Below are positions 1 through 9,752 of a DNA stretch of 64,000 nucleotides, piece after piece; positions within the stretch are counted from its first letter, which is position 1; each line of letters begins with the position of its first letter. The translations under genes were made by a program, and so were the position numbers. The notes under the pieces are model-generated. The model saw nothing but the letters and a program-made list of their open reading frames with translations. It was not told the origin of the DNA and ran no database searches. The stretch comes from Mammaliicoccus sp. Marseille-Q6498 (lineage in GTDB: Bacteria > Bacillota > Bacilli > Staphylococcales > Staphylococcaceae), in the NCBI RefSeq assembly GCF_946151045.1, contig NZ_OX267714.1, positions 682,001 to 746,000 on the forward strand. Reading direction: 5' to 3'.

Positions 1-103
1 AATGGTTGATCAATAAGTGTTGAATCAAGAATATTCCTATAGGAATTACACCTAATAATGAATGAATACGACGTAATATAAACTGATTTTCGCTCGACGC
101 CAA
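1..103 (-). CDS. sdhC: Succinate dehydrogenase cytochrome b558 subunit (5' part only)
   Basis: Read on the minus strand from a TTG at 101-103, the frame gives MASSENQFILRRIHSLLGV followed by a hydrophobic IPIGIFLIQHLLINH stretch, the start of the membrane anchor of succinate dehydrogenase that holds heme b and passes electrons to menaquinone. A strong ribosome binding site (AGGGGGGA, about 110-118) supports the TTG. The gene leaves the window after 34 residues. sdhC directly after uvrC is the usual staphylococcal order, with sdhA and sdhB expected beyond the edge. Identity is by recognition of the conserved N-terminus; only this part can be judged. Confidence 0.85.
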   Translation of the reverse strand, partial: MASSENQFILRRIHSLLGVIPIGIFLIQHLLINH

Positions 104-162
104 AAGAAGTCCCCCCTAACATTTATCTATCGCTCAATTGTGTTTAATTTCGTTTTTCAAAA

Positions 163-177
163 CTGAAAACGATTACA
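163..177. promoter_or_regulatory. Putative catabolite-responsive element (cre) upstream of sdhC
   Basis: CTGAAAACGATTACA matches the CcpA-binding consensus WTGNAANCGNWNNCW at every fixed position except the first. It lies 60-75 bp upstream of the sdhC start, where CcpA could repress a TCA-cycle gene when glucose is present. The match is visible; the regulation is inferred from Bacillus and Staphylococcus CcpA biology. Confidence 0.55.
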
Positions 178-236
178 TATGTAGTAAAAAAAACACAATG
201 AACATTACATGTATATTGTAACATCATTAAGAATAA

Positions 237-269
237 ATTTGGGTATGAGAATTATTCTCATACCCAAAT
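237..269 (-). terminator. Hairpin terminator between uvrC and sdhC
   Basis: ATTTGGGTATGAGAAT and its exact reverse complement are separated by one base, a 16-bp inverted repeat just after the uvrC stop. A uridine tract is weak on the minus strand, so termination is likely but may be partial. Confidence 0.65.
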
Positions 270-291
270 AGTTGTATTTATTATTGTAAAT

Positions 292-2088
292 TTACTCTTC
301 ATTAGTTAGTTTTTCTTTCAAGTTTCGTGCAATTTTATCAGGTACGCCAATTTTAATAAATTCTTCTAACTCAGATGCGCGCATTTTCTTTATAGAGCCG
401 AAATGCTTTAATAACTTTTGTTTTCTTTTTGGACCAATGCCTTCAATATCATCTAATACAGATTTCAATGAAGTTTTTTGTCGTGTATTTCTATGGAAGC
501 TTATCGCAAATCGATGCACTTCATCTTGAATACGTTGCAATAAATAAAATTCTTGAGAATTTTTCTTTAGTGGTATTATTTCAGCTTGTGGTCCATATAA
601 TAATTCTGAAGTTTGGTGTTTATCATTCTTGCTTAATCCTGCTACAGGAACATCTAAACCTAGTTCGTTCTCCAATACTTCTTTCACTGCTGACATATGA
701 CCTTTACCACCATCAACGATAATTAAATCAGGGATTGGTAATCCTTCTTTAAGAACTCGTGTATATCTTCTTCTCACTGCTTCTTGCATAGATTTATAAT
801 CGTCAGGTCCTTTGACTGATCTTATTTTATACTTGCGATAATCTTTTTTACTTGGTTTACCATCAACAAAGGCTATCATTACTGAAACAGGGTCTACACC
901 TTGAATATTTGAATTATCAAAAGCTTCAATTCTAATTGGTGTTTGAATACCCATAGCATCGCCTAAATTTTCAATTGCTTTTATTGTTCTTGATTCATCT
1001 TTAGCAATGATTTCAAATTTATTCTTAAGCGAAATATTAGCATTTTTTATTGCTAACTCTACCATTTCTTTTTTCTTGCCTCTTTTAGGTTGTATCACTT
1101 TGGAATCAACTACAGATTCAACAGTTTTTATATCTAAATTATTAGGAATATGAATTTCTTTAGGTGTTAAATGTTGATTTAGCGTGTAAAACTGTCCGAT
1201 AAATGTATAAAATTCTTCTTCAGCGGTTTGTATAATCGGTATCATTGAGGCTTGTCGCTCAATTAATTTACCTTGTCTTATAAAGAATACTTGAATACAG
1301 ATCCAACCTTTATCAACTGAATATCCGAAAATATCACGCATCGTCATATCTGTCGACATCATATTTTGTTTATAATTCAAATTATCAATATGTTGAATTA
1401 AATCTCTATATTCTTTCGCCTCTTCAAATCGTAAAGCCTCACTAGCTGCATTCATCTTCTCATTTAAATCATTAATGATAGACTTATCATCACCATTTAA
1501 AAAATCTGTAATCTCTTTGATCATCGTTTGATATTCAGCTTGCTCGACCGGATAAACACAAGGTCCAAGACATTGACCTATATGATAATATAAACAAAGT
1601 TTGTTAGGCATGGATACACATTTTCTCAATGGATAAATTCTATCCAATAATTTTTTAGTTTCATGAGCTGAATATGCATTAGGATAAGGTCCAAAATATT
1701 TACCAGAGTTCTTCTTAACAGTACGCGTTACAAGAAGTCGTGGATGCTTTTCATTCGTAATTTTAATAAATGGATAACTTTTGTCGTCTTTTAATAAGAT
1801 ATTATATCTAGGCTGATGTTTTTTTATAAGATTAAGCTCTAATAATAAAGATTCTATTTCACTGGAAGTTACGATAAATTCAAAATCACGTATCTCTCCA
1901 ACTAATCTCGTCGTCTTCTCATCGTGAGCACCCGTAAAATAACTTCTCACTCTATTACGAAGGCGCTTTGCCTTACCAACATATATAACTGAATCATGTC
2001 TATCTTTCATGATGTAACAACCAGGATCAGTTGGGACGACATCTAATTTTTGTTTAATTTTCTTTTGGTAGTCTTCCACTTCATTCAC
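292..2088 (-). CDS. uvrC: UvrABC system protein C (excinuclease subunit)
   Basis: Makes the two incisions flanking DNA damage in nucleotide excision repair with UvrA and UvrB. The 598 residues show the family layout: GIY-YIG nuclease domain at about 15-95 ([19 protein letters not shown]), a cysteine cluster near 155-178 (four Cys, as in iron-sulfur-binding UvrC), a UVR helix pair near 200-240 ([13 protein letters not shown]) that meets UvrB, the RNase H-like nuclease domain with FDNSNIQG and IVDGGKGH, and C-terminal helix-hairpin-helix motifs ([14 protein letters not shown]). Length is normal. It follows trxA in the same direction but is separated from it by a repeat cassette and terminators, so it probably has its own promoter. 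Confidence 0.97.
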   Translation of the reverse strand: MNEVEDYQKKIKQKLDVVPTDPGCYIMKDRHDSVIYVGKAKRLRNRVRSYFTGAHDEKTTRLVGEIRDFEFIVTSSEIESLLLELNLIKKHQPRYNILLKDDKSYPFIKITNEKHPRLLVTRTVKKNSGKYFGPYPNAYSAHETKKLLDRIYPLRKCVSMPNKLCLYYHIGQCLGPCVYPVEQAEYQTMIKEITDFLNGDDKSIINDLNEKMNAASEALRFEEAKEYRDLIQHIDNLNYKQNMMSTDMTMRDIFGYSVDKGWICIQVFFIRQGKLIERQASMIPIIQTAEEEFYTFIGQFYTLNQHLTPKEIHIPNNLDIKTVESVVDSKVIQPKRGKKKEMVELAIKNANISLKNKFEIIAKDESRTIKAIENLGDAMGIQTPIRIEAFDNSNIQGVDPVSVMIAFVDGKPSKKDYRKYKIRSVKGPDDYKSMQEAVRRRYTRVLKEGLPIPDLIIVDGGKGHMSAVKEVLENELGLDVPVAGLSKNDKHQTSELLYGPQAEIIPLKKNSQEFYLLQRIQDEVHRFAISFHRNTRQKTSLKSVLDDIEGIGPKRKQKLLKHFGSIKKMRASELEEFIKIGVPDKIARNLKEKLTNEE

Positions 2089-2155
2089 CTACCTTTTTAA
2101 TATAATTATATCAATTTTTACATTTCTAACCAAAACATACGTTCTGTAATGCTAT

Positions 2156-2180
2156 AAAAAATCACCATTTCTGGTGTTAT
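2156..2180 (-). terminator. Degenerate second copy of the trxA terminator
   Basis: AAAAATCACCATTTCTGGTGTT resembles the trxA terminator at 2384-2410 (same loop region TTCTGGTG and same flanking A-rich and ATATCTT sequence) but its stem has decayed. The two copies bracket the 86-bp element and hairpin unit between them, the same arrangement as at 19455-19856 and 55861-56413. The resemblance was judged by eye. Confidence 0.5.
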
Positions 2181-2204
2181 TATTAATATCTTTAAAAGAT
2201 TTTC

Positions 2205-2290
2205 CGATTAAAAACTCGCTTGCCTAGGGTACAGTCTCAGCCTGTAGTCTTCGCCTTGTACTATTCCCTCAGGCGTCTCGTTTTTAATCG
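2205..2290 (+). repeat. 86-bp dispersed element, copy A
   Basis: Begins CGATTAAAAAC and ends with the exact inverse GTTTTTAATCG. Inside, CCTAGGGTAC and GTACTATTCCCTCAGG form a bulged stem around the invariant loop CTCAGCCTGTAGTCTTCG. It differs from copy B (19513-19598) at two positions and from copy C (56268-56353, inverted) at about two. A related structure lies in the IS at 41207-41293. No coding potential. Function unknown; the ends and copy number suggest a small non-autonomous mobile or structured-RNA element. Confidence 0.9.
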
Positions 2291-2297
2291 AATCATA

Positions 2298-2334
2298 TTC
2301 TAACGTTCACAATTTTGAATTATTGTTGTTAGAA
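2298..2334 (+). repeat. Degenerate single hairpin unit beside copy A
   Basis: TTCTAAC at the left and GTTAGAA at the right enclose an AT-rich centre. It matches in size, ends and position the 39-bp units found next to copies B and C of the 86-bp element. It is the only unit at this locus and the most diverged. Confidence 0.5.
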
Positions 2335-2383
2335 AACACTAACAATCAGTATTATATATACAATTTATAACTGATAACGCAAT

Positions 2384-2410
2384 AAAAAAACCACCATCTC
2401 TGGTGGTTTT
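2384..2410 (-). terminator. Rho-independent terminator of trxA
   Basis: AAACCACCA-tctc-TGGTGGTTT lies 8 bp after the trxA stop; on the minus strand the stem is followed by a run of seven T. A textbook intrinsic terminator. Confidence 0.9.
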
Positions 2411-2417
2411 GTATATC

Positions 2418-2732
2418 TTAATAATGTTTAGCTAAAACTTGTTCTAGTTGTTCTTTAGGTTGGAAACCAACTACTTTATCAACAGCTTCGCCATCTTTAA
2501 ATACGATTAAAGTTGGAATACTCATTACTTCGTATTTTGCAGCTGTTTCTTGGTTTTCATCTACATCTAATTTTACGATGTTCGCTTTACCTTCAACATC
2601 TTTTGCTAAATCTTCTAAGACTGGCGCAATCATTTTACAAGGTCCACACCAAGGTGCCCAAAAATCTACTAAACTTACGCCTTCTTTGATTTGTTCATCA
2701 AAATTTGAATCAGTTGCTTTTACTAATGCCAT
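2418..2732 (-). CDS. trxA: Thioredoxin
   Basis: Small cytoplasmic disulfide reductase that supplies electrons to ribonucleotide reductase and other thiol enzymes and is recycled by thioredoxin reductase. The 104 residues carry the active site WAPWCGPCKMIAP, with redox cysteines in WCGPC near residues 28-32, and the cis-proline loop SIPTLIVFKDGE, all standard. Start is supported by an AGGAGG-like site at about 2738-2745. It lies between an enoyl-CoA hydratase gene and uvrC, as in Bacillus, with its own terminator. Confidence 0.98.
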   Translation of the reverse strand: MALVKATDSNFDEQIKEGVSLVDFWAPWCGPCKMIAPVLEDLAKDVEGKANIVKLDVDENQETAAKYEVMSIPTLIVFKDGEAVDKVVGFQPKEQLEQVLAKHY

Positions 2733-2843
2733 AGGAAAAATCCTCCTTGTTCATTCATGATATTGTGAGTATAGCACGCTTCTTTTAGCTATGCATGTTG
2801 TTTGCTCACACTGTATTGTACTCGATGATAGGCTATGAATCAA

Positions 2844-3590
2844 TCACTTAAATCGAGGTTTTCTTTTTGAAATAAATGCGTCTAAACCTTCTTTAGCATT
2901 TTCTGTTTCGATGATATCAACAAAATGTCTACCTTCTATTTGATCACTTTCTAATGATAAATCTAAATTTGACATTTGTTTAATAATTTTAATTGAGTCT
3001 AATGATTTAGATGAAATTTCAAAAGCTATTTTATTCGTAACTTCTTCAAGTTCTGTTTCGTTTTCAACTATTTCATTAAATAGGTATGAAATTTTTTCAG
3101 GTTGTATTGGTTCTCCTGTTAGTGCCATTTGTAATGCTTTATGTTGACCAAGCATAGCAGACAGTCTTCTTACGCCACCAAATCCAGGGAATATACCTAA
3201 ATTAATTTCTGGTAAACCTACTTTTGTATCTTTCGTTATGATACGTATATCACTTGCTAGTGCCAGTTCAAATCCTCCGCCTAAACAAACGCCATGTATA
3301 GCGGTAATAACTGGTTTTTGACATGTTTTAATTAATCTAAATAATTTAGCGCTTGTAGATGCTAAACCTAATATTTCATGTTTTGACAATTCAGGGAATG
3401 ATTTTATATCTGCACCGGCAGAAAAACATTTTTCATTACCTTTTATAACGATTGCTTTAACATTTTCACTAAAACCTTGTTCTTCTATCGCATCAATTAA
3501 ATTTGTTAAAATTTCTTCATTTAATGCGTTTACTGGTCCGTGATTTAATTGAATGAATAACACTTGTTCTTTTACTGTAGTTTCTATCAT
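2844..3590 (-). CDS. Enoyl-CoA hydratase/isomerase family protein (FadB-like)
   Basis: Crotonase-fold enzyme, likely hydrating a 2-enoyl-CoA in fatty acid breakdown. The 248 residues contain the oxyanion-hole motifs SAGADIKSF near 60 and HGVCLGGGFELALASDIRI near 105, and an acidic residue in the conserved LPEINLGIFPGFGG segment. The ATG at 3590 is chosen because AAAGGAGTG lies 7-8 bp upstream; a GTG three codons earlier overlaps that site. In B. subtilis this interval between mutS2 and trxA holds lcfA-fadR-fadB-etfB-etfA. Here only one hydratase remains, so it may be the last member of that operon. The exact substrate cannot be told from sequence. Confidence 0.85.
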   Translation of the reverse strand: MIETTVKEQVLFIQLNHGPVNALNEEILTNLIDAIEEQGFSENVKAIVIKGNEKCFSAGADIKSFPELSKHEILGLASTSAKLFRLIKTCQKPVITAIHGVCLGGGFELALASDIRIITKDTKVGLPEINLGIFPGFGGVRRLSAMLGQHKALQMALTGEPIQPEKISYLFNEIVENETELEEVTNKIAFEISSKSLDSIKIIKQMSNLDLSLESDQIEGRHFVDIIETENAKEGLDAFISKRKPRFK

Positions 3591-3603
3591 AAAAATCACT
3601 CCT

Positions 3604-3702
3604 TTATAAGAAAATTAAATAAATTATACCGGCTATAAAAGTTAAAGCAGAAATAACTAGCAATACTTTAGCTAGTTTATACATATCAAAATTTTCCAAC
3701 AT
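3604..3702 (-). CDS. Small single-span membrane protein (32 aa)
   Basis: An ATG at 3700-3702 opens 32 codons, preceded by a strong AGGAGG with good spacing and ending in TAA just before the hydratase ribosome binding site. The product starts MLENFDMYKLAKVLLVIS and continues as one hydrophobic helix (about residues 10-31) with almost no tail. It sits 9 bp after mutS2 and 13 bp before the hydratase start, so it would be co-transcribed. I do not recognise a family. The ribosome site and hydrophobic run make it credible; conservation is untested. Confidence 0.6.
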   Translation of the reverse strand: MLENFDMYKLAKVLLVISALTFIAGIIYLIFL

Positions 3703-3711
3703 GCTTCCTCC

Positions 3712-6060
3712 TTACTTCAAGGTCACAACTGTAACACCAAATCCACCTTCTGACGGCATTCCTGTTCTATAAGAATCAACAGAACGATGTTTTTTCAAAT
3801 GATCAGCCACACCTTTTTGCAATGCGCCAGTACCTTTACCATGAATAATATTCACAGTGCCATAATTAGAAAGTACAGCTTGATCAAGATATTGATCTAA
3901 TTCTAACATAGCTTCTTCATATCGATAACCTCGTAAATCTAAATCCATTTTGATAGTTGATCGATTTGTTCTTGGCACGACTTTTTTAGTTGGCTGTTTC
4001 TTTTTATCAAGTTTTTCTAAATCTTTAAGTTCGATTTTCATTTTAAGAATGCCCATTTGAACAATCACTTCTTCATCATTGACGACATCAATTACTTCAC
4101 CTTTTTGTCCATAAGATAATACTTTAACATCATCACCTTTTTCGATTCGGTCATGACGCTCTTTTTGAACGTTTTTCTTAAGAGATTCTGCCGTATATTG
4201 ATTGTCTAATCGTTTCTTTCGTTCTATAAGTTCATGTTCTTTTACATTTGCTGCGGAATTGTCTCTCATTTCTCTTAATTCTTGTAAAATAATTTCCGCT
4301 TCTTTTGTTTTTTGTTTAACTTCTTGATTCGCTTTATTTCTTGCTTCATCCATTAACTGTGTTTTGAATTTTTCAAAACGTTGTAATTCTGTTGATAATG
4401 ACTGATGCAGATTCGAAGATTCTTGTTTTAATCTTTCGACTTCAATTCTATCATTTTCAACTGATTTTGCATTTTTTTCTAATGATTCAATCATGACATT
4501 AATTTCTTTTTCATCTTGACCAATTAATGATTTTGCTTGATTAATTAATTCGACTTTTAGCCCTAACTTTTTAGATATTTCAAAAGCGTTTGAACGTCCA
4601 GGTATACCCATCAATAATTTATAAGTCGGTCTTAATGTTTCAACATCAAATTCAACACTGGCATTCATCACTTTTTCTCTATTATAACTATATGCTTTAA
4701 GTTCTGGATAATGGGTTGTAGCCATAATGAGTGCATCTCTTTCAATTGTATAATCCAATATACTCATTGCTAAAGCTGCACCTTCACTAGGATCTGTACC
4801 TGCCCCTAATTCGTCAAATAAAATTAAAGAATCTTTATCCGCTTGATCTATAATATTTACAATGTTTTTCATGTGTGATGAGAAAGTTGATAATGATTGT
4901 TCAATAGATTGCTCATCACCAATATCACAAAACACTTTTTTGAAAATAGTTATGATAGATCCGTCTAATGTTGGAATTAACAATCCAGACTGAGCCATAA
5001 GTGTAATTAAGCCTACTGTTTTCAGTGTAACTGTCTTACCACCTGTGTTTGGACCAGTAATTATGACGGCGTTTATATTTTCTTTAAATTCTATTGTATT
5101 ACTTACGACTTGCTCTTTATTAATAAGTGGGTGTCTTGCTTTTGGTAAATATATTTCTCGTTCATTTGAAATGATAGGTTTTGTTGCTTTTAACGTCGTT
5201 CCAAATTTAGCTTTTGCAGTTACAAAATCTAAATGCCCCATTATTTCTGTGCTCGTCAATAATTCATAACCTACTTCACTGACATATTCAGTTAAAATAT
5301 AAAGCAGTCTATCTTTTTCTTCTTTTTCCTTTGCAGTAACTTGAGCAATTTGATTATGCATTTCAACAATTGCGCTCGGTTCGATATACAAAGTTTGTCC
5401 AGAAGCAGATTGATCATGTACGATCCCATTAAAATCTTGTCTATATTCAGCTTTAACTGGTAGAACGTGTCGATCATTTCTAACCGTTACGATAGAGTCT
5501 GATAATTTCTTTTGATTTGCTTGAGATCTAACCATTTGTTCTAATCTAGATTTAATTCTGTCATTCGTTTTTTTAATTTGATATCTGAGTTCAGCTAATT
5601 TAGGACTCGCATTATCAAATAAATCATGTTCATCACACTGTTCGCTTATATGCGCTAACAATTCACTAAGTACCGGTAAATTTGATACTTGTTGATCAAT
5701 AATTGGGTATAGTATTTCTTCGTCTTCATCTACTATGCTCGCATAAAAAGTTTTAAATCGATTTTGAACTTGAATATTTCTTTTAATTTGATTTAATTCT
5801 TCAACAGTCAATAAACTGCCAATTTCTGCTCTTTTAACATATGACTTTATATCCTTAAGTCCAGAATAACCTGGCACTCGATGTTTATTATATATTTGAG
5901 TCATTTCATCAGTTTCATTTAAACTATGTTGAACTGTATTAAACTCATCACTTGGTTTAAGTTCATTTATTAATCGCTCTGCTATATCACTTGTAGCATG
6001 TGCAGATAATTGCTGAATAATTAAGGGATATTCAAGAACTTTTAATGTTTTTTCATTCAT
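3712..6060 (-). CDS. mutS2: Endonuclease MutS2 / ribosome-collision ATPase
   Basis: MutS-family ATPase without the mismatch-recognition domain. In Bacillus it is reported to limit recombination and to split collided ribosomes. The 782-residue form (ATG at 6060 after GAGGGAAG; the frame stays open upstream into polX) matches the S. aureus length. Visible features: core and lever helices, Walker [14 protein letters not shown] near 335, Walker [17 protein letters not shown] near 410, a long charged coiled coil at about 515-640, and a C-terminal Smr domain with [11 protein letters not shown] and [11 protein letters not shown]. It follows polX by 25 bp and is probably in its operon. Confidence 0.95.
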   Translation of the reverse strand: MNEKTLKVLEYPLIIQQLSAHATSDIAERLINELKPSDEFNTVQHSLNETDEMTQIYNKHRVPGYSGLKDIKSYVKRAEIGSLLTVEELNQIKRNIQVQNRFKTFYASIVDEDEEILYPIIDQQVSNLPVLSELLAHISEQCDEHDLFDNASPKLAELRYQIKKTNDRIKSRLEQMVRSQANQKKLSDSIVTVRNDRHVLPVKAEYRQDFNGIVHDQSASGQTLYIEPSAIVEMHNQIAQVTAKEKEEKDRLLYILTEYVSEVGYELLTSTEIMGHLDFVTAKAKFGTTLKATKPIISNEREIYLPKARHPLINKEQVVSNTIEFKENINAVIITGPNTGGKTVTLKTVGLITLMAQSGLLIPTLDGSIITIFKKVFCDIGDEQSIEQSLSTFSSHMKNIVNIIDQADKDSLILFDELGAGTDPSEGAALAMSILDYTIERDALIMATTHYPELKAYSYNREKVMNASVEFDVETLRPTYKLLMGIPGRSNAFEISKKLGLKVELINQAKSLIGQDEKEINVMIESLEKNAKSVENDRIEVERLKQESSNLHQSLSTELQRFEKFKTQLMDEARNKANQEVKQKTKEAEIILQELREMRDNSAANVKEHELIERKKRLDNQYTAESLKKNVQKERHDRIEKGDDVKVLSYGQKGEVIDVVNDEEVIVQMGILKMKIELKDLEKLDKKKQPTKKVVPRTNRSTIKMDLDLRGYRYEEAMLELDQYLDQAVLSNYGTVNIIHGKGTGALQKGVADHLKKHRSVDSYRTGMPSEGGFGVTVVTLK

Positions 6061-6085
6061 TTTATCTTCCCTCTTCTTTACTACT

Positions 6086-7789
6086 TTATTTATTAGATTG
6101 AATCCATTTTTTAAACGTTTCACGATCTTTTGCATTGATAACTTGGGATTTTTTTACCCAACCTTTTTGAGCAGTACCTACGCCATACTTCATAAAATCA
6201 AAATGATCAATATGGTGTGCATCTGTATTAATCGTGATTTGTAAATCTGGGTGTTTCTTTAATGTCTCAGCATTCAAATCCAATCTTTGTGGATTTGCAT
6301 TTAATTCTAACACTGTATTTGTTTGCTTAGCCATTTCAACAAGTTGATCCATGTTTACTTTATATCCTTCTCTTCTACCAATGATGCGACCAGTTGGATG
6401 TGCAATATGTCTAACATATTGATTTTCACAAGCCGTTCTTAAACGATTCATAATTTCTTCTTCAGTTTGATTGAAACTTTGATGAATCGCAGCGATCACA
6501 TAATCTAATTCTTTTAACACTTCATCAGGATAATCTAAAGTACCATCCGGTTTAATATCCATTTCGGTACCACTATAAATATCTATTTCTTTATATTGTT
6601 CGTTTAATTGTTTAATCTTTTTATTTTGTTCTAAAAGTCTTTCAATTGATAAACCATTTGCAACTGCTAAATTTCTAGAATGATCTGTTATACATATAAA
6701 TTGATATTTACGTTCAATCGCCGCTTCTATCATTTCTTCTAATTTAAATGCACCGTCACTATAAGTTGTATGCATATGAATATCACCATTTATATCTTTC
6801 AGCTGAATAATGTCGTCTAAATTTTTATCAAATTCAGTTCCATCTTCTCTCATAGTTGGTGGGATAAATGGCACATTGAAATGCTTATAAATTTCTTCTT
6901 CGCTTTCATATGTGATGATATTGCCATTACTTTTTTCTATACCATATTCGCTTACTTTTTCATTTTTTTCTTTAGCAAGTTGTCGCAGTCTAATATTGTG
7001 GTCTTTTGAACCTGTAAAATGCTGTAACGTGTGATAGAACGCTTCTGGTTGAATCATTCTAAAATCAACACCAATGATGTCGTCATCAAACATTAAGTCT
7101 AAAGAAACTTTTGTTTTCCCTACTGCAATTTGTTCTTTAATTTCAGGAAATTGTAAAAGCGCTTGTTGAACTTTCAATTCATCTTTAGTAGAAATGATAT
7201 AATCTAAATCTTTACTTGTTTCTCTCATTCTTCTAAAGCTTCCAGCAACGTGATACTCAATAATATCTTCTATACTGTCTAGAAATTGATTAATGACTTC
7301 ATGTGCTTTAATCATCGTATTAATTGGGTATCTTTCTGGTCTTTGCCCTAATACTTTTGCTTCTTCTAAAAGTTTTTGTTCAGTTTTTTTAGCGAAACCT
7401 GGCAAGGCTGAAACTTCGCCGCTTTCACAAGCTTTTATTAAATCATCTTTACCTTTAATATTTAATTCTTTATATAATTTCGCTATTTTTTTACTGCCTA
7501 ATCCAGGAATTTTCAATAAAGGAATTAATCCTTCAGGTATTTCTTGTTTGAGTTCGTCTAAATAACTTTGTTTACCAGTTTCAATATATTCATTAATGAC
7601 GTCTCCTACACCTTTACCTATACCTTTTAAAGATGTGACGTCGTCTATTTCAGCAATCGTTCTCTCATCTGTTTCAAGAGACTGACTTGCTTTTCTATAT
7701 GCAGAGACTTTAAATGGATTTTCCCCTTTAATCTCCATGTAAATCGCAATTGTTTCAAGCATTTTTATAATATCTTTTTTAGTTAACAT
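6086..7789 (-). CDS. polX: DNA polymerase X family protein with PHP domain
   Basis: Bacterial family X polymerase/3'-5' exonuclease thought to act in base-excision or gap repair. The 567 residues have an N-terminal helix-hairpin-helix and 8-kDa region ([24 protein letters not shown]), a polymerase-beta-like palm ([17 protein letters not shown] with the two metal-binding Asp, near 184-200), and a C-terminal PHP phosphoesterase domain with HMHTTYSDG near 340 and TDHS near 370. Length is typical. It is followed closely by mutS2, the usual pairing in Bacillales. A hairpin lies between it and cvpA upstream. Confidence 0.94.
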   Translation of the reverse strand: MLTKKDIIKMLETIAIYMEIKGENPFKVSAYRKASQSLETDERTIAEIDDVTSLKGIGKGVGDVINEYIETGKQSYLDELKQEIPEGLIPLLKIPGLGSKKIAKLYKELNIKGKDDLIKACESGEVSALPGFAKKTEQKLLEEAKVLGQRPERYPINTMIKAHEVINQFLDSIEDIIEYHVAGSFRRMRETSKDLDYIISTKDELKVQQALLQFPEIKEQIAVGKTKVSLDLMFDDDIIGVDFRMIQPEAFYHTLQHFTGSKDHNIRLRQLAKEKNEKVSEYGIEKSNGNIITYESEEEIYKHFNVPFIPPTMREDGTEFDKNLDDIIQLKDINGDIHMHTTYSDGAFKLEEMIEAAIERKYQFICITDHSRNLAVANGLSIERLLEQNKKIKQLNEQYKEIDIYSGTEMDIKPDGTLDYPDEVLKELDYVIAAIHQSFNQTEEEIMNRLRTACENQYVRHIAHPTGRIIGRREGYKVNMDQLVEMAKQTNTVLELNANPQRLDLNAETLKKHPDLQITINTDAHHIDHFDFMKYGVGTAQKGWVKKSQVINAKDRETFKKWIQSNK

Positions 7790-7804
7790 ATCTATTCCTC
7801 CGTA

Positions 7805-7836
7805 AAAAAAGTCATAGGTTCGCCCATGACTTTTTT
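7805..7836 (-). terminator. Terminator after cvpA
   Basis: AAAAAAGTCATAGG and CCCATGACTTTTTT pair around a short loop between the cvpA stop and the polX ribosome binding site; the minus strand ends in a T run. It suggests zapA-cvpA and polX-mutS2 are at least partly separate transcripts. Confidence 0.8.
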
Positions 7837-7850
7837 CAATATGAATTCAT

Positions 7851-8378
7851 TTAATTTGAAAGCCATTTTACTAACAGGTCAGATAAGAATGGTGTTTTTG
7901 TTAATATTAAATTACCTATTGATGATTGTTGTAAAGTGTCGATAAACATCGGAATCGGTATAACAGCAATTGCTGCTAAAACAATAATGACAATAATGTA
8001 AGCTTCTATTAATCCTAAAACAATACCAAAGTAATGTGCGTATTGACCACCAAACGGCATTTGATGATAAAAATCAAACACTGTAGCAATAATTTGTAAA
8101 ATCACTTTTGAGAAAACAAATAAAATGAGAATCGCCATAATGTTATAAAATGCATCCTCATTATTTATATTGTTAAATATAGAATTCGTACCTTCTGTAG
8201 ATGCACTTGGATAAGGAAGTATTAAATGTAGTTGCTTTGCGAAAGGTGCATAAATAATACCCGCAATAACTAATGAACTAATCGTACCTATAGTATGTAG
8301 CGATTGTAGAACTAAACTACGTCGATATCCAATGATGACACCTAATAATAAGCATATAATAATTAGTAATGTTATCAT
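7851..8378 (-). CDS. cvpA: CvpA family membrane protein
   Basis: Integral membrane protein of the CvpA (colicin V production) family, of unclear role in Gram-positives. The 175 residues start MITLLIIICLLLGVIIGYRR, and four hydrophobic segments can be picked out (about 1-17, 30-48, 78-98 and 112-140), with the family's GYRRS motif after the first helix. Its ATG overlaps the zapA stop (ATGA), so the two are translationally coupled, as in other Bacillales. Confidence 0.88.
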   Translation of the reverse strand: MITLLIIICLLLGVIIGYRRSLVLQSLHTIGTISSLVIAGIIYAPFAKQLHLILPYPSASTEGTNSIFNNINNEDAFYNIMAILILFVFSKVILQIIATVFDFYHQMPFGGQYAHYFGIVLGLIEAYIIVIIVLAAIAVIPIPMFIDTLQQSSIGNLILTKTPFLSDLLVKWLSN

Positions 8379-8647
8379 TCTAAGTTTCCTTTATTTTTTA
8401 ATTGTTTAATTTCTTCTAGAAGTTTTTCATTTTCCTCTTCTAATTTAACATATTCATGCATCACATTAACAGCCGTGAGAACTGATTTACGTGTCGTATC
8501 TAATCCAGCATTTAATTGGCCCAATGCTTGAATCTTCTCATCTACTCGACCAGCTACATAGCGAATATGTGAAGGTTCGTCTTCGCCAATAATTGTATAA
8601 TGTTGATCATTTATAACAACGGTTACCCTATTTTTATTTTCGCTCAT
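8375..8647 (-). CDS. zapA: Cell division protein ZapA
   Basis: Small protein that bundles FtsZ filaments and promotes Z-ring assembly. The 90 residues from MSENKNRVTVVINDQHYTI have the globular N-terminal domain (IRYVAGRVDEKI) and a C-terminal coiled coil (LEEENEKLLEEIKQLKNK) for dimer and tetramer formation. The ATG at 8647 follows AGGGG with seven-base spacing; an in-frame start six codons earlier has no such site. First gene of a pair with cvpA. Confidence 0.9.
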   Translation of the reverse strand: MSENKNRVTVVINDQHYTIIGEDEPSHIRYVAGRVDEKIQALGQLNAGLDTTRKSVLTAVNVMHEYVKLEEENEKLLEEIKQLKNKGNLE

Positions 8648-8824
8648 CACAATACCCCTGTTCAAATTATAAATGGATTTTTATATATTTAATCATAATA
8701 TATTATACATGACATAAGTTCATTTGTGTATGATAATCCATTATCTTCATCATAGAATATTAGTTTAACGAATCAATATATGCTAATCTTATAACAGAAT
8801 AAATATTAAAGGCAGGACAAAACA

Positions 8825-9751
8825 TTGGGAAATATTGTTAAAATAATAGACACAGCAACAATTAATAAAATCATCAAACAATTTAATATGGAAACACAAA
8901 ACCTTCCAACTGGGACATTAGCACGAAAAAAAATTAAAAGTACCCAAGTCCAAATTTATCGTTCAAAAAAAATTATGTTTCAAGGTAAAGATGCAGAACA
9001 AATTGCCAGTGAAATCTTAGGTTTAAAAATAGACAAACCTAAAAGCACATCTACAAAATCTACAAAGAAATATGAATTCGATTTACATAACACAATCGGT
9101 AGTGATGAAGCAGGAAGTGGCGATTACTTCGGACCATTAACAGTTTGCGCTGCATTTGTTTCAAAAAAGAATGCACAAATTTTAAAAACGTTAGGTGTCA
9201 TGGATTCTAAGACGTTAACTGATGTAAAAATTGTAGAATTAGCCGAACAAATTATACAACTTTGTCCACATTCATTATTAGTACTTGATAATCCAAACTA
9301 CAATATCAAACAGCTCGAAGGATGGACTCAAGTTAAGATGAAAGCTGTTTTACATAATCAAGCCATTTCAAACGTGATCTCTAGAGTTGAAGATGACGAA
9401 TTAGAACAAATCGTTATTGACCAATTTGTTCAAGCAAGCACTTATGAAAGATACGTAATAGGACCGATGCCTCGTAAAGACATCACTTTTTTCGAAACAA
9501 AAGGCGAATCAAAATCAATTGCAATTGCTGCAGCAAGTATCATTGCACGATACGCATTTGTTAAACACATGGATAAACTCGCTAAAGATTTAAAAGTAAC
9601 AATACCAAAAGGCGCAAGCAATAAAGTAGATTTAGAAGCTGCTAAAATTGTTCAAAAGTACGATATGAATCAATTAGACAATATTACAAAAAAACATTTT
9701 AAAAATAGAGACAAAGTATTAGATTTATTAAAACGTAAAGGGAGAAGTTAA
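8825..9751 (+). CDS. rnhC: Ribonuclease HIII
   Basis: Cleaves the RNA strand of RNA-DNA hybrids and removes R-loops and primers. The start codon is TTG, eight bases after AGGA, giving MGNIVKII, close to the S. aureus N-terminus. The 308 residues have the N-terminal TBP-like DUF3378 domain (about 1-75) and the RNase H fold with the HIII motif GSDEAGSGDYFGPL (catalytic Asp and Glu near 97-98), ILKTLGVMDSKTL, a third acidic residue in VIDQFV, and ETKGESKSIAIAAASI. It is divergent from zapA-cvpA and its stop overlaps the site that serves the next small ORF. Confidence 0.95.
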   Translation: MGNIVKIIDTATINKIIKQFNMETQNLPTGTLARKKIKSTQVQIYRSKKIMFQGKDAEQIASEILGLKIDKPKSTSTKSTKKYEFDLHNTIGSDEAGSGDYFGPLTVCAAFVSKKNAQILKTLGVMDSKTLTDVKIVELAEQIIQLCPHSLLVLDNPNYNIKQLEGWTQVKMKAVLHNQAISNVISRVEDDELEQIVIDQFVQASTYERYVIGPMPRKDITFFETKGESKSIAIAAASIIARYAFVKHMDKLAKDLKVTIPKGASNKVDLEAAKIVQKYDMNQLDNITKKHFKNRDKVLDLLKRKGRS

Positions 9752-9752
9752 T

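Noticed and set aside
429-722. 97-codon plus-strand frame inside uvrC
   Set aside because: Antisense shadow of a conserved gene with no motif or ribosome site.
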